A program made the position numbers and the translations under genes. Under the pieces are notes generated by a model, which worked only from the letters and a program-made list of their open reading frames with translations, did no database searches and was not told the origin of the DNA. Below, one piece after another: positions 27,010 through 37,175 of a DNA stretch of 64,000 bases (within the stretch, counting starts at the first letter, position 1; every line of letters starts with the position of its first letter). This DNA is from CAZIFG01 sp964539135. GTDB lineage: Bacteria > Margulisbacteria > Marinamargulisbacteria > GCA-2716485 > CAZIFG01. The stretch spans positions 1 to 64,000 of the forward strand of contig CAZIFG010000009.1 of assembly GCA_964539135.1 (NCBI GenBank), read 5' to 3'.

Positions 27010-30000
27010 CCTAAGACGGCTACTAAATCTTGTTCTGCAACGTCTCCTAAATACATACCTATGGCATCTGGATCTACTACCATCTCAACTGGTTCCTCCC
27101 AATTACCATCGTCCTTCTTCTGATCCCAAAAATGAGTGGGTTTAGGTGTTATTCTTGCCTTATCTTGCCTTTCTTTAAATTCCCCTACGCTTATAGACTC
27201 TAGCTTGAGAATGGCCTGTTCTACGGCTAATTCTGTATAGTTGTATACCAGTCGTAAAAGGGTATTGTTCAAAAACAGACCCCGCCATTTTTGCAAATAC
27301 GCCGCTTTGTCTGCCTCTGTTATAATTTCGGGGGGCATTTCTCTTTTGGGGTTTAGTGTTTCTAATTCGTTTTGAGCTGCAAACAGTACAGAAATTAAGG
27401 TGTCCTGCTCACGATAGGATGCTAAAATTTGCGTTTGCAAGCGTTGTACCATACCAATGACGGGATATTTTGTCGGATTTATTTCGGCGCATAGTGCATC
27501 TATTTGCACCCTGGCTCTAAAAATTACAGTGTCAGACAGATGCGAAAACTGGGTGTACCAGGGCGTTGACATGTATGATAAGGGATTTTTTAAAATATGA
27601 TCTACCAGTGCATCGGTCTCCTGAAATTCCGTTTCCAATTGAGGAAAAAGCTCATCGAGTTGCTTTGCAAGGGCCTCTGGGCAGGTCCCATTTCCGGCAA
27701 GGGCATATAATTGAGAAGGTGTCATCCCAAATTCATTTGCATTTTTGACTTCTTGCCAAACCCCTAGTAAATCGCGTTTTGATGCCATTAAATAGGCTTT
27801 GAAGTCTTCTGGAATTTGGAATTTTCCCCAGTGTTGAACTTGATGTATCGCTTTTGCTAGCTCTCTAGGAAATTTCTTTTTATACTCATGAAAGATACAT
27901 AATAAGATGCGTCTTGTTATTGTTCTTTCATCTGTTAACTGTTTTGTTTCTGGAATCGGTCTTACAAGATCTCCAGTCCTTTCTCTTTGAATCTTATAAA
28001 GGACCGCTTCAAAATCGCCGCTTACCCATCCGTCATTCAGTAGCTTTAGAAGAGCCGCTTTAAATACGGGCATTTCTAGTCCTATTAATCTTGCTACGTT
28101 ACTATATAAGGTCAGTGTATCCTTCGATTCAATTTCCTCCGGCCATTGCCAATACCTGCCACATTCTAGATATAGTGTATTTACGACTTCTTCTGGAATC
28201 TGTTTATTTATTCCTAATCCTCTATCGCCTAAAAATTCTATAGGGATTTGCATCCAGGTTAACCGCATTAATGATTCTAGTGCTGCTGAGGCATCCTTTA
28301 TTTTGACCGCCCTTACTACTCTTATTAAGAGTTTTGTCTCTTCATTTAATTTTAAAGTTTCCAGTGGTGTTTCTGTTTGTATGCCTAATTTTAAAGTGTC
28401 GATTATTTGTTTTCCTCTTGTTACAATTGGCCGTTTTTCTTTCAATTCTTTAACTAACGTGAGTGTTGCTTTAATTTCTAATACTTCTTCTTTTAATCTG
28501 TTTTGAACGAGGGGGTCCCCACATCCCGCTTTTAAGAAATCCAGGGCAGCTATTCCAGCTTCGCAGCATTCCTCTCCCTCGATTTCAACCTCAAACTGAG
28601 GATTCCTTTCTTTATAAAATTTATACAATGCAACGGCATTTATAATGTGTTCTGCTATAGGCATGTCTTTTGAATCATAGAAAGCTTGGGCGACCTTAAT
28701 GGCTATAAATATTATTTGGAGTTCTTCTTTAGAGAGACCTTCTATTTTTTGAAGTTCCTCTAGCAATATTTCATCATGACCCTCTATCTCACTGTCAGAC
28801 TTTACGTAACTCAGCCATTCATTTAAAAGCTGATATGGTGATATGGGGCTATCTTGTAAGGCTTTATATACTATTTTTTCTGTTGAATCTGTTGCTGTTT
28901 CAACTTCATCCACTACTTTTTGCCATGCCTCTTTTGTTAAGGCATCTTTTACGACAACGCTTGAGGGCGTTGCTGTAACGCTACGTGGATCTTTTATTTG
29001 TTTTTCTGCTAAAAATGTCCCATTTTTAAGGGATTTTAGTACTTTCTCAAGATTATATCTTATCAGCCTTTTGGATAGCGGACTTAAATCCTGCTGTTCG
29101 ATTAATTGAACAGCCTCCGTTACAAAACGATCCCAGTCTGCTTTAAACTCTGGATACTGACTCTTTTTTAGATAAGGGTATTTGGCGGTATGCCACTGAA
29201 CCAGTATGGCTGCAGTCATGGTGGTATCTGTGCTGAGTAGAGCTGATATGATTTCTTTAACTTGCCTTACTTCTAAGGTACGACTTTCTGCTAAGGCCAT
29301 TTTACTGTCTTCAAAAACCGCTAAAAGTCTTATTTTTTCAATGGGTTCTAAGTCTATAAGCTCTAAAAAGGCTTGGAATTCTTTTTGTGTTGAAATTTGG
29401 CATTTTGTTATTTTTAGCCACTCTTGCCATACCTCTTCTTCTCTTTCTGTTGTATCTACAACTCCATTGATTTCTTCTGTTTTTTTTAACTCTGGAAATA
29501 AAACCCATTTTACATCATGCGGATTGTAGATTAATTTGATTAAATCTTCTATCGTCGATTTCCCTTCCATGGGCTGTAAGAGAGGAGGCGTTGAAAATAA
29601 GTCTCCATATAATTCTTTCGATTGAAACTTAACCACATAGTCGTAAAATTTTGTTACCATTGTTCTAAATATGTCGTTTCTTGAATCTCTTTCACTCGTT
29701 CCTTTTATGTATCCTGGTGCTGAAAAACACTCCTCAGTTGTATAGACTTCAAAATAATATTCTAAAGCGTTAAATAAACGATATAACTCGTGATTCTTAA
29801 TGGCTTTTGCAATTTCTAAGATTACTCGCGCTTTATCGATATCTTCCATTGAAATTTCTTGTATTCTACTGATTTCTAACTTGTTACATATTTCTACTAT
29901 GGTGGGTACATCTTTATGGTCTTTATAGTGTTTAAAGAGGCTGTAGATCAGTTCTTTTCTTTGTGATTTTAGATCTTCTTTTTCTGGATCTTCTACTTTT

Positions 30001-31181
30001 GTGCGTTTGGATTCCCTATGTGTAGGATCTACAGCAATGCTTAAAACGGCTTGGGATATCGGAACACTTAATCTTTCTTGAGTGGGTAGCGTTTCTAATT
30101 CTGGAAACGCAGATGCTTTTGGTGTTTGTGTCGAATAGGTATAGGTCCATAACTGGCCAGTGGTGTTGATAATGCGCATCATTTCTTCAGCACTTAGCCT
30201 ACGTGCGGGTTTAGCGGAATACCCATCATAATAGATCCATTCATGTGTGCCATCTTCTTTTTCAAAGGCCGTATAAAATTCATAATGGGCCCCTACTTCT
30301 AATACTTTGTAGGCTCCACATTGTGTTAAGGCATATTCTCTGCCCTCAACATAAATATTGGAATGCTGTGTATAGGGATCCAATTTCATGCGATAGGGTC
30401 GTCGCACATAAAAACGTCCATCCATGGCCTGAACTGGCATTTCTTGTATTTGTAAGAGTACAGGAGCGTCTTTTCCTTCCAGGGTTCTTAATTTTTGTCT
30501 GGAGTGGCTAATGGGAATTTGGGCTTCTATTTTTCCATCTTCCCCTTCTTTTTTGAAGACAATGGCCTCTTCATTTTTTCTTAAGATCATAGAAATGGGA
30601 TCAGCATATTCACTTACAGATTTTAAAGGATTGGCATCACAGACGAGAAATAATCGCACGGGTAAGCCTCTAAAAAATGTTTCGGCTACGTTTGAAGATG
30701 CCACCTCTCCTGAATGCGTTAAATACTCTTGTTCCAGAACTACAGATTTAAGGCCTTCATATTCTGCAGAGCTTCGAACCTGAATGTAGGTAATTAAGGC
30801 ATCCCCAAGCAACATTAAAAATTCCATGGGGTCGTGCTGCATGCCTTGAATCTCTCTTTTTCTGAGATCTCTTTTTATGGCATCTGGAATCTCTTCTATT
30901 TTATGTGCGGCATAATACAGGCGCATTAAAATATCTCTGAAATTGGCTTGTGCTTGTAATTTTTTATCGCCTGTTAGAAATGTAATAATGGTCATCAAAT
31001 CAGCTTCCAAAAGCCGATCATTTGGTTTTGGCGTGCCGTCTAGTACCATTGCTATTGTTAATAAGTCTGATAGGCCTTCGACGCGCTGATGGTGTGTGGT
31101 TAATAAAATTCTCAGATTGCGACACCAACAATCGTTGGTATACATACGAACAGGAACTGGCAACAGTTTTTGGTTTAACAT
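26991..31181 (-). CDS. Giant protein with N-terminal ubiquitin-specific-protease-like domain
   Basis: The 1396-residue protein opens with a near-complete USP domain. YTNDCWCRNLRILL (residues 14-27) is the Cys box, with Cys18 the candidate nucleophile. GMQHDPMEFLMLLGDAL (113-129) is the QQD box. TQCGAYKVLEVGAHYEFYTAF (286-306, split by an insert) and EWIYYDGYSAKP (314-325) are the His/Asp boxes, with His299 and Asp319. WTYTYS (~345-350) matches the closing strand. Spacing (about 340 residues) fits a minimal eukaryotic USP. The remaining ~1000 residues are charged and helical, with no domain I recognise. There is no signal peptide or membrane segment. It starts 42 bases after ndk, at the end of the rplS-arg-ndk gene run. 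Deubiquitinase activity is inferred. Confidence 0.8.
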   Translation of the reverse strand: MLNQKLLPVPVRMYTNDCWCRNLRILLTTHHQRVEGLSDLLTIAMVLDGTPKPNDRLLEADLMTIITFLTGDKKLQAQANFRDILMRLYYAAHKIEEIPDAIKRDLRKREIQGMQHDPMEFLMLLGDALITYIQVRSSAEYEGLKSVVLEQEYLTHSGEVASSNVAETFFRGLPVRLFLVCDANPLKSVSEYADPISMILRKNEEAIVFKKEGEDGKIEAQIPISHSRQKLRTLEGKDAPVLLQIQEMPVQAMDGRFYVRRPYRMKLDPYTQHSNIYVEGREYALTQCGAYKVLEVGAHYEFYTAFEKEDGTHEWIYYDGYSAKPARRLSAEEMMRIINTTGQLWTYTYSTQTPKASAFPELETLPTQERLSVPISQAVLSIAVDPTHRESKRTKVEDPEKEDLKSQRKELIYSLFKHYKDHKDVPTIVEICNKLEISRIQEISMEDIDKARVILEIAKAIKNHELYRLFNALEYYFEVYTTEECFSAPGYIKGTSERDSRNDIFRTMVTKFYDYVVKFQSKELYGDLFSTPPLLQPMEGKSTIEDLIKLIYNPHDVKWVLFPELKKTEEINGVVDTTEREEEVWQEWLKITKCQISTQKEFQAFLELIDLEPIEKIRLLAVFEDSKMALAESRTLEVRQVKEIISALLSTDTTMTAAILVQWHTAKYPYLKKSQYPEFKADWDRFVTEAVQLIEQQDLSPLSKRLIRYNLEKVLKSLKNGTFLAEKQIKDPRSVTATPSSVVVKDALTKEAWQKVVDEVETATDSTEKIVYKALQDSPISPYQLLNEWLSYVKSDSEIEGHDEILLEELQKIEGLSKEELQIIFIAIKVAQAFYDSKDMPIAEHIINAVALYKFYKERNPQFEVEIEGEECCEAGIAALDFLKAGCGDPLVQNRLKEEVLEIKATLTLVKELKEKRPIVTRGKQIIDTLKLGIQTETPLETLKLNEETKLLIRVVRAVKIKDASAALESLMRLTWMQIPIEFLGDRGLGINKQIPEEVVNTLYLECGRYWQWPEEIESKDTLTLYSNVARLIGLEMPVFKAALLKLLNDGWVSGDFEAVLYKIQRERTGDLVRPIPETKQLTDERTITRRILLCIFHEYKKKFPRELAKAIHQVQHWGKFQIPEDFKAYLMASKRDLLGVWQEVKNANEFGMTPSQLYALAGNGTCPEALAKQLDELFPQLETEFQETDALVDHILKNPLSYMSTPWYTQFSHLSDTVIFRARVQIDALCAEINPTKYPVIGMVQRLQTQILASYREQDTLISVLFAAQNELETLNPKREMPPEIITEADKAAYLQKWRGLFLNNTLLRLVYNYTELAVEQAILKLESISVGEFKERQDKARITPKPTHFWDQKKDDGNWEEPVEMVVDPDAIGMYLGDVAEQDLVAVLGQTFFR

Positions 31182-31223
31182 GGTTAATATCTCTCTTTTT
31201 TATTTAGGATGGATTACAGGGAA

Positions 31224-31619
31224 TTAAAAAAAATGACTTATTTCACGTATGGCACTTTCAATGCTATCTGATGCATGAATAATATTGTGTGCTGTATTGA
31301 GGGCAAAATCGCCTCTTATTGTCCCGGGCTCTGCCTCTGCCGCGTTGGTTTTTCCGACCATTTTTCTGACAATGCTGACCACATTTTCTGCTTCTAGTAC
31401 CATGACCACCATTGGACCTGAGGTAATATAGGCTTTTAATTCCGGGTAAAATGGCCGTTGTAAATGCTCTTGATAGTGGGCGTCGGATTGTTCGGGAGTC
31501 AGCGTTAGAAGCTTCATTTCTTTGATGATAATGCCTCTATTTTCAAAGCGTGAAATAATGGCGCCTACGAGTTTTCGAGCAACGCCGTCTGGTTTAATAA
31601 ATACTAAGGTTTTTTCCAT
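31224..31619 (-). CDS. ndk: Nucleoside diphosphate kinase
   Basis: The 131-residue enzyme transfers gamma-phosphates between nucleotides. KTLVFIKPDGVARKLVG opens the fold, and the phospho-His lies in NIIHASDS, after GTIRGDFAL. It overlaps the end of argH by 16 bases, which implies translational coupling. Confidence 0.97.
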   Translation of the reverse strand: MEKTLVFIKPDGVARKLVGAIISRFENRGIIIKEMKLLTLTPEQSDAHYQEHLQRPFYPELKAYITSGPMVVMVLEAENVVSIVRKMVGKTNAAEAEPGTIRGDFALNTAHNIIHASDSIESAIREISHFF

Positions 31620-32995
31620 GATTTTTCCTCCGCGATATGCTGTAATTGTGACGCTACTTGCGTAAACGCCGTTCCCCCAATTACATCTTTTGCCTCCACT
31701 GCCGTTTCTATCATGAGTGCCTTTCCAATATCTGGACCTATTTTTTTACTGAATTGCTTCAGTTCTACTAAAGTGAGGTCTTGAAGCTCCTTTTTGTTTT
31801 TGACTGCTTCCATAATGATTTTTCCGGTTATTTCATGAGCTTCTCTAAACGGAACCTCTTTTTTAACCAAATAATCTGCAAGCTCTGTTGCCGTTAAATA
31901 TCCTTTTTTGAGTGCCTTTTGAATGGCCTCTGGATTCAGTGTCAGGGTATTCAACATCCCAACCATGTTCTCCAAAGATCCACACAGGGTATCGATACTA
32001 TCAAATAGGATTTCCTTATCTTCTTGCAAATCCCTATGATATGTCAAGGGCAATCCTTTTAACGCTTGATAGAGGGCCACGAGATTACCTAAAACTCGTC
32101 CTGTTTTTCCTCGAATCAGTTCGGCAATGTCGGGATTTTTCTTTTGAGGCATGATGGAACTTCCCGTTGTGAAGTCATCGCCTAAATTGAAGAATCCGTA
32201 AGCCGGTGACGTGAATAAAATCAATTCGTCACTGATGCGACTCAAATGGGTCATACAGGTGGTGGCTGCATTTAAATAGTCCAAAATGAAATCACGATCG
32301 GCAACTGCATCCATGCTATTTTTAGAAATTTTACGAAATCCCAATTCGGATGCCACTAAAACACGGTCTAATTTATAATTATTGCCTGCTAAAGCGCCAG
32401 ATCCTAAGGTACAAACATCTGCCGCTTCTAAGACGGCTTCAAATCGGATACTGTCTCGTGAAAATTTTTCATAATAGGCTAAGAAATGATGCGATAAAAG
32501 TACAGGTTGAGCGGGTTGTGTATGCGTAAACCCAGGAAAAATAACCCTTTCATGGGTGCATGCCAACTCAAAAAAAGTGCGTTGTAAGGCTGTGAGTAAG
32601 CGCAGGGTTTCTAAGGTGGCTTCTTTCACAAAAAGACGGGTATCTGTGATCACTTGGTCATTTCTGGACTTTCCGGTATGAAGTTTTTTGCCCAAATCGC
32701 CACAGCGTTCGGTGACGTGACGTTCCAAACAACTATGAATGTCTTCATCATCGCCCAAAAGTGTGTCTGGATTGAGTGTAAATTCCATTGCCAATTTGGC
32801 CAAACAGCTGTCTACAGATTCCCATTCTTCTTTCGTAAAAATATCCGCATGTTGTAGGGCTTTAGCATGGGCGCGGTTTACTTTGATGTCATATTGCACC
32901 AATCGCTTATCTATATGAAGGGAATAGCTGAAAGCCTTTGCCGATTCACTTAATCCCTTTTCAAATCGACCACCCCATAATTTTCCCATAGCCAC
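31604..32995 (-). CDS. argH: Argininosuccinate lyase
   Basis: The 463-residue enzyme splits argininosuccinate into arginine and fumarate. Signatures are KLWGGRFEKG, SRNDQVITD, TQPAQPVLLSHHF and the fumarase/ASL loop GSSIMPQKKNPD with the catalytic Ser. It lies 5 bases after argG. Confidence 0.97.
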   Translation of the reverse strand: MAMGKLWGGRFEKGLSESAKAFSYSLHIDKRLVQYDIKVNRAHAKALQHADIFTKEEWESVDSCLAKLAMEFTLNPDTLLGDDEDIHSCLERHVTERCGDLGKKLHTGKSRNDQVITDTRLFVKEATLETLRLLTALQRTFFELACTHERVIFPGFTHTQPAQPVLLSHHFLAYYEKFSRDSIRFEAVLEAADVCTLGSGALAGNNYKLDRVLVASELGFRKISKNSMDAVADRDFILDYLNAATTCMTHLSRISDELILFTSPAYGFFNLGDDFTTGSSIMPQKKNPDIAELIRGKTGRVLGNLVALYQALKGLPLTYHRDLQEDKEILFDSIDTLCGSLENMVGMLNTLTLNPEAIQKALKKGYLTATELADYLVKKEVPFREAHEITGKIIMEAVKNKKELQDLTLVELKQFSKKIGPDIGKALMIETAVEAKDVIGGTAFTQVASQLQHIAEEKSWKKP

Positions 32996-33000
32996 TCCTT

Positions 33001-34203
33001 TTATTTTCTATCCACAAAGCCTTGAACTTTCAGCGGTAATCCAAATAATTTAATAAAGCCAATGGCATCTTTTTGATCATATAAAGGCGTATCTGAAAAA
33101 GAAGCGAGATCTTCTAAATATAAAGAGTGTTCTGACCAGGTGCCTGCAGGCATGATATTGCCTTTGTATACTTTCAGGCGAACTTTCCCTGTGACCTTTT
33201 GCTGTGTTGTGTTTACGAAGGCATCAAGAGCCTCTCTTAAGGGCGTGAACCATCGGCCGTCGTAGACCAGTTCTGCATATTTCAGTGCCACTTGGTCTTT
33301 ATAATGTTGGGTGTCTCGATCTAAAACCAAACGCTCCAATTCCCGATGGGCGGCATAGAGTAAGGTTCCGCCTGGCGTTTCGTACACGCCTCTAGATTTA
33401 ATGCCCACCAGTCGGTTTTCAACCATATCCAAATGTCCAATGGCATGAAGACTACCGATTTTATTGAGTGTGGTCAGTAATTCAATGGGGTTTAAAGCCA
33501 CGCCGTTGACGGTTTTGGGATCTCCTTTTACAAATTCGATTTCAAGATACTCTGCTTTATCTGGCGCCTTTTCTAAGGTATTCGACAGAGTATAAACGGC
33601 ATCTTTGGGCTCATTCCCAGGACTTTCCAGCTCGCCCCCTTCATGACTGATGTGCCAAATATTACGGTCTTCAGAATAGATTTTTTCTTTTGTTTGCGTA
33701 ATTGGAACATTGTGTTTTTGGGCGTAAGCAATGCAATCTTCACGGCTATGAAGGTCCCATTTTGTGTCTTTCCATGGGGCTACGATTTGTAAACTTGGAT
33801 CTAAGGCCATATAGGTCAGTTCAAATCGAACTTGATCATTTCCTTTTCCCGTTGCGCCATGGGCTACCATATTCGCGCCTTCTTTTTGTGCAATTTCGAC
33901 TTGGCGCTTTGCAATTAAGGGTCTTGCAAAACTGGTGCCGAGTAAATATTTTCCCTCATAGATGGCGCCTGCTTTTAGCGTGGGATAAATGTAATCGGTA
34001 ATAAAGGTTTCTCTTAAATCTTCAATGTAAAGTTTAGATGCGCCTGTTTGCAGGGCTTTTTTTTCTAAGCCATCCAGCTCTTCTGCTTGGCCCAAATCGG
34101 CACACATGGCAATGACTTCACAGTTATAATGTTCTTTAAGCCATGGAATCATGACTGAGGTATCGAGTCCGCCTGAATAGGCGAGAACAACTTTGTTCTT
34201 CAT
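33001..34203 (-). CDS. argG: Argininosuccinate synthase
   Basis: The 400-residue ATP-dependent enzyme joins citrulline and aspartate. The PP-loop is AYSGGLDTSV; GKGNDQVRFE and KSRGVYETPGGT are family motifs. Upstream, in the end of argF, TATACT (34237-34242 on the minus strand) preceded by TGG and a GGAG ribosome site indicate a possible internal promoter for argGH. Confidence 0.97.
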   Translation of the reverse strand: MKNKVVLAYSGGLDTSVMIPWLKEHYNCEVIAMCADLGQAEELDGLEKKALQTGASKLYIEDLRETFITDYIYPTLKAGAIYEGKYLLGTSFARPLIAKRQVEIAQKEGANMVAHGATGKGNDQVRFELTYMALDPSLQIVAPWKDTKWDLHSREDCIAYAQKHNVPITQTKEKIYSEDRNIWHISHEGGELESPGNEPKDAVYTLSNTLEKAPDKAEYLEIEFVKGDPKTVNGVALNPIELLTTLNKIGSLHAIGHLDMVENRLVGIKSRGVYETPGGTLLYAAHRELERLVLDRDTQHYKDQVALKYAELVYDGRWFTPLREALDAFVNTTQQKVTGKVRLKVYKGNIMPAGTWSEHSLYLEDLASFSDTPLYDQKDAIGFIKLFGLPLKVQGFVDRK

Positions 34204-34250
34204 CTTAATGGGTCTCCTCTGCGTTTGTTAGGCAGGAGTATACCACTGTT

Positions 34251-35126
34251 TTAGGCCTGCAAACAACGTAATAAAATTGCTTTTTGCGCATGCATTCTGT
34301 TTTCGGCTTGATCAAAAACATAAGAGGCTGCGCTTTCCATGACGTCGTGCGTCACTTCTTGTCCACGATGTGCGGGCAAACAATGTAAAAAAATAGCCTT
34401 TGGATCTGCAAGTGCCATGATTTCGGTGTTTACTTGATAGGCTTTAAAGATTTTCAGACGCTGTTCGTTTTCACTTTCTTGCCCCATAGAAGTCCAAACG
34501 TCTGTGTAAATAACCTCGGCACCTTTACTTGCTTTTTGAGGATCTCGCTCTAAGATAAAAGGCGATTGCGTTTGGGGTTCGTGGCCTTCTGGACAACTCA
34601 CGGTGATGGTCATGCCTGTTTTTTCGGCAATTTCAATTAAGGACACGCAAACATTATTACCGTCTCCGATATAGGTTATTTTTCGGCCTTCTAGAGATCC
34701 AAATACTTCTAGAATGGTGAGGGCATCGGCAAGAGCTTGGCAGGGATGGGAGCTGTCTGTCAGTCCGTTAATCACAGGTACCGTTGAATATTGGGTGAAT
34801 TTAATAAACTCTTGGTGCGAAAAGGTGCGTATCATCATCACAGATAAATACCGAGATAAAACACGTGCGGCATCTTCGATGGCTTCTCTTTTTCCAAGAC
34901 CCACTTCAGAATCTTGCAAGACCACCGTTCCGCCACCCAATTGTTTCATGCCAACCTCAAAAGAAACGCGGGTTCTCATGGAGGGTTTTTCAAATAAAAG
35001 GCCTAAAATCTTTCCCTCGGCTTTTTTTGCGTAAGCACTTGGATTTTTCTTCACATCCAAGGCCAGCGCTAACATGGCCTTAATCTCTGTACTGGAAAGG
35101 TCTTTAATATCAATAAAATTTTGCAT
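34251..35126 (-). CDS. argF: Ornithine carbamoyltransferase
   Basis: The 291-residue enzyme makes citrulline. Carbamoyl-phosphate loop SMRTRVSFEVGMKQ (usual STRTR), HPCQALAD, and FLHCLPAHRGQEV are present. The start overlaps the argB stop by one base. It is slightly shorter than E. coli ArgF. Confidence 0.96.
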   Translation of the reverse strand: MQNFIDIKDLSSTEIKAMLALALDVKKNPSAYAKKAEGKILGLLFEKPSMRTRVSFEVGMKQLGGGTVVLQDSEVGLGKREAIEDAARVLSRYLSVMMIRTFSHQEFIKFTQYSTVPVINGLTDSSHPCQALADALTILEVFGSLEGRKITYIGDGNNVCVSLIEIAEKTGMTITVSCPEGHEPQTQSPFILERDPQKASKGAEVIYTDVWTSMGQESENEQRLKIFKAYQVNTEIMALADPKAIFLHCLPAHRGQEVTHDVMESAASYVFDQAENRMHAQKAILLRCLQA

Positions 35127-35992
35127 TAAGCGTCCTTTTTTCGGGAAACCATGGTCCCGATTCCTGTGTCTGTGAAAACCTCTAAGAGTACGGCATGTTC
35201 AATCACGCCATTGATAATATGGACCTGTTCCACCCCTTCATCGATGGCCCGAGTGGCACAAGTGAGCTTTGGCAACATACCCCCTTGGACATCGGGATGA
35301 GACAAATACTCTTTGGCTTTTTCTAAAGACAAATCGGTTTGTAATTCCCCATTAATTTTGAGGCCTTGAACATCTGTTAATAAAATGAGCTTGTGTGCCA
35401 TCAGAGATTCTGCGATGCGTTCTGCCACGTGATCGGCGTTCATATTTAAACTTTCGCCTTTCACATTTTGGCCTATAGACGAAATAACGGGAATATATCC
35501 ATTGTTACTGAGCGTATTTAAAAGGGTGATATCGACATCATGAATGTCACCTACAAAGCCTAAATCTTGATTGCTTTTGGACTTGATTTGCTCGGCTGTA
35601 AATAAGTTGGCATCTTTACCGGATAAGCCCACGGCTTTTCCGCCCTGTCTGTTGATCATGGAGACGATTTCGTTGTTTATTTTTCCCGATAATACCATCT
35701 CTGTGATTTCCATGGTTTCGGAATCTGTGACGCGAAGGCCATCAATAAAAACAGCCTCTTTGCCCATTTTGGTCATCCATTTGGAAATTTCTTTTCCGCC
35801 GCCATGCACGATGACAGGGTTGAATCCAATGTATTTTAATAAGACGATATCGGCTGCAAATTTTTCTTTCAGGTCATCATGAACCATTAAGGAACCGCCA
35901 TATTTAATGACGATGGTTTTGCCTGTAAAGCGTCGAATATAAGGTAGTGCTTCCAATAAGACTTTTGCTTTTTCTATGCGATCTTGGTACAT
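35126..35992 (-). CDS. argB: Acetylglutamate kinase
   Basis: The 288-residue enzyme phosphorylates N-acetylglutamate. VIKYGGSLM and VIVHGGGKEIS are the phosphate-binding motifs; GMLPKLTCA is near the C-terminus. I chose the Met at 35992 (MYQDRIEKAK), one base after the argJ stop; the longer frame would overlap argJ and adds an atypical N-terminus. There is no N-terminal extension of the kind seen in arginine-inhibited hexameric forms, though that cannot settle regulation. Confidence 0.95.
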   Translation of the reverse strand: MYQDRIEKAKVLLEALPYIRRFTGKTIVIKYGGSLMVHDDLKEKFAADIVLLKYIGFNPVIVHGGGKEISKWMTKMGKEAVFIDGLRVTDSETMEITEMVLSGKINNEIVSMINRQGGKAVGLSGKDANLFTAEQIKSKSNQDLGFVGDIHDVDITLLNTLSNNGYIPVISSIGQNVKGESLNMNADHVAERIAESLMAHKLILLTDVQGLKINGELQTDLSLEKAKEYLSHPDVQGGMLPKLTCATRAIDEGVEQVHIINGVIEHAVLLEVFTDTGIGTMVSRKKDA

Positions 35993-35993
35993 C

Positions 35994-37175
35994 TTAATTA
36001 TAATCCGTATTGATATCGATATATCGTTTTGATAAGTCACAACCCCACGCTGTTGCGTGTGCTTTATTCAATCCTAAATCCACGGCTAACACCACCTCTT
36101 TTTGTGCTAAATGCGTTTTTAACTCGGCCATTTTGGGGGCGATTAAAGGCTCGCCCTTCTCAAAAATTAAATGATCCCCAATGCGAATGCTTACTTTATT
36201 GGGATTTAATTTAATGCCTGGGGTTTTCCCAATGGCCATGATAATACGTCCCCAATTGGGATCTTCGCCATGGATGGCTGTTTTAATTAAAGGCGAATTG
36301 ATGATGCTTTTTGCGATTTTTTTGGCATCGGTTGTGGTTGCGGCCCCTGTGACTTGGCACTCTATGATTTTGGTGGCCCCTTCCCCATCTTGAATGACCA
36401 ATTTTGCCAAATCGATACAGGTTTGTGTTAAGAGCGTTTGAAAGGCTGCTAACTCTTCCGCATTATTTTTATTAAAGGCATGCGCGCCTGAGGCAAAGGC
36501 TACGACCATGTCGCTGGTGGAGGTATCGGTATCCACTGAAATCATGTTGAAGCTGGCATCGCAAGCCACTTTTAAAGATCGCTGTAAGAGATCGGACCCC
36601 ATGTCGGCATCGGTGACGATATAGGCCAACATCGTGGCCATATTCGGCTCTATCATGCCGGACCCTTTGGCAATACCTGCTACAGTGATGGTTTTCTTTC
36701 CAATTTTTTGGCTGTGAGAGACACATTTTGTGAAGGTGTCTGTTGTTAAAATGGCCTCTGCTGCGTCTAAGCCCTTCTTTTCTTTTGGATTCTGAAGTAG
36801 GGTTTTAATGCCTGATTCTATTTTATTCATGGGCAATTGGACACCAATAATTCCGGTTGAAGCCACCCCGACTTCTTGCAGTTTTATCCCTAAAACCTGA
36901 GCTACTTCCTTGGCTGTTTTTTTGACATTTTTAGCCCCATTTTCTCCAGTTCCCGCGTTGGCGTTTCCGGAATTGATGATCATAGCTTTTAAGCTTGCCA
37001 CATGTTTTTTAGTATGAGTGACACAGGCCGCGCAAAACTGGTTTTTAGTAAATACACCTGCCGATCCTGTGGCTTCTGGTACAGAGATATAGGCCAAATC
37101 TTTGGCCCCTGTTTTTTTGATACCGCAGTGAATGCCACTGGCGTAAACGCCTTCTATGTCTGTGATATATTTCAT
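35994..37175 (-). CDS. argJ: Bifunctional ornithine acetyltransferase/N-acetylglutamate synthase
   Basis: The 393-residue enzyme recycles the acetyl group in arginine synthesis. DGEGATKIIE contains the self-cleavage site and the nucleophilic Thr; NSGNANAG and GKGSGMIEPNMATMLA are family motifs, and EDPNWGRI lies near the end. Its presence means neither ArgA nor ArgE is strictly needed. Confidence 0.97.
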   Translation of the reverse strand: MKYITDIEGVYASGIHCGIKKTGAKDLAYISVPEATGSAGVFTKNQFCAACVTHTKKHVASLKAMIINSGNANAGTGENGAKNVKKTAKEVAQVLGIKLQEVGVASTGIIGVQLPMNKIESGIKTLLQNPKEKKGLDAAEAILTTDTFTKCVSHSQKIGKKTITVAGIAKGSGMIEPNMATMLAYIVTDADMGSDLLQRSLKVACDASFNMISVDTDTSTSDMVVAFASGAHAFNKNNAEELAAFQTLLTQTCIDLAKLVIQDGEGATKIIECQVTGAATTTDAKKIAKSIINSPLIKTAIHGEDPNWGRIIMAIGKTPGIKLNPNKVSIRIGDHLIFEKGEPLIAPKMAELKTHLAQKEVVLAVDLGLNKAHATAWGCDLSKRYIDINTDYN

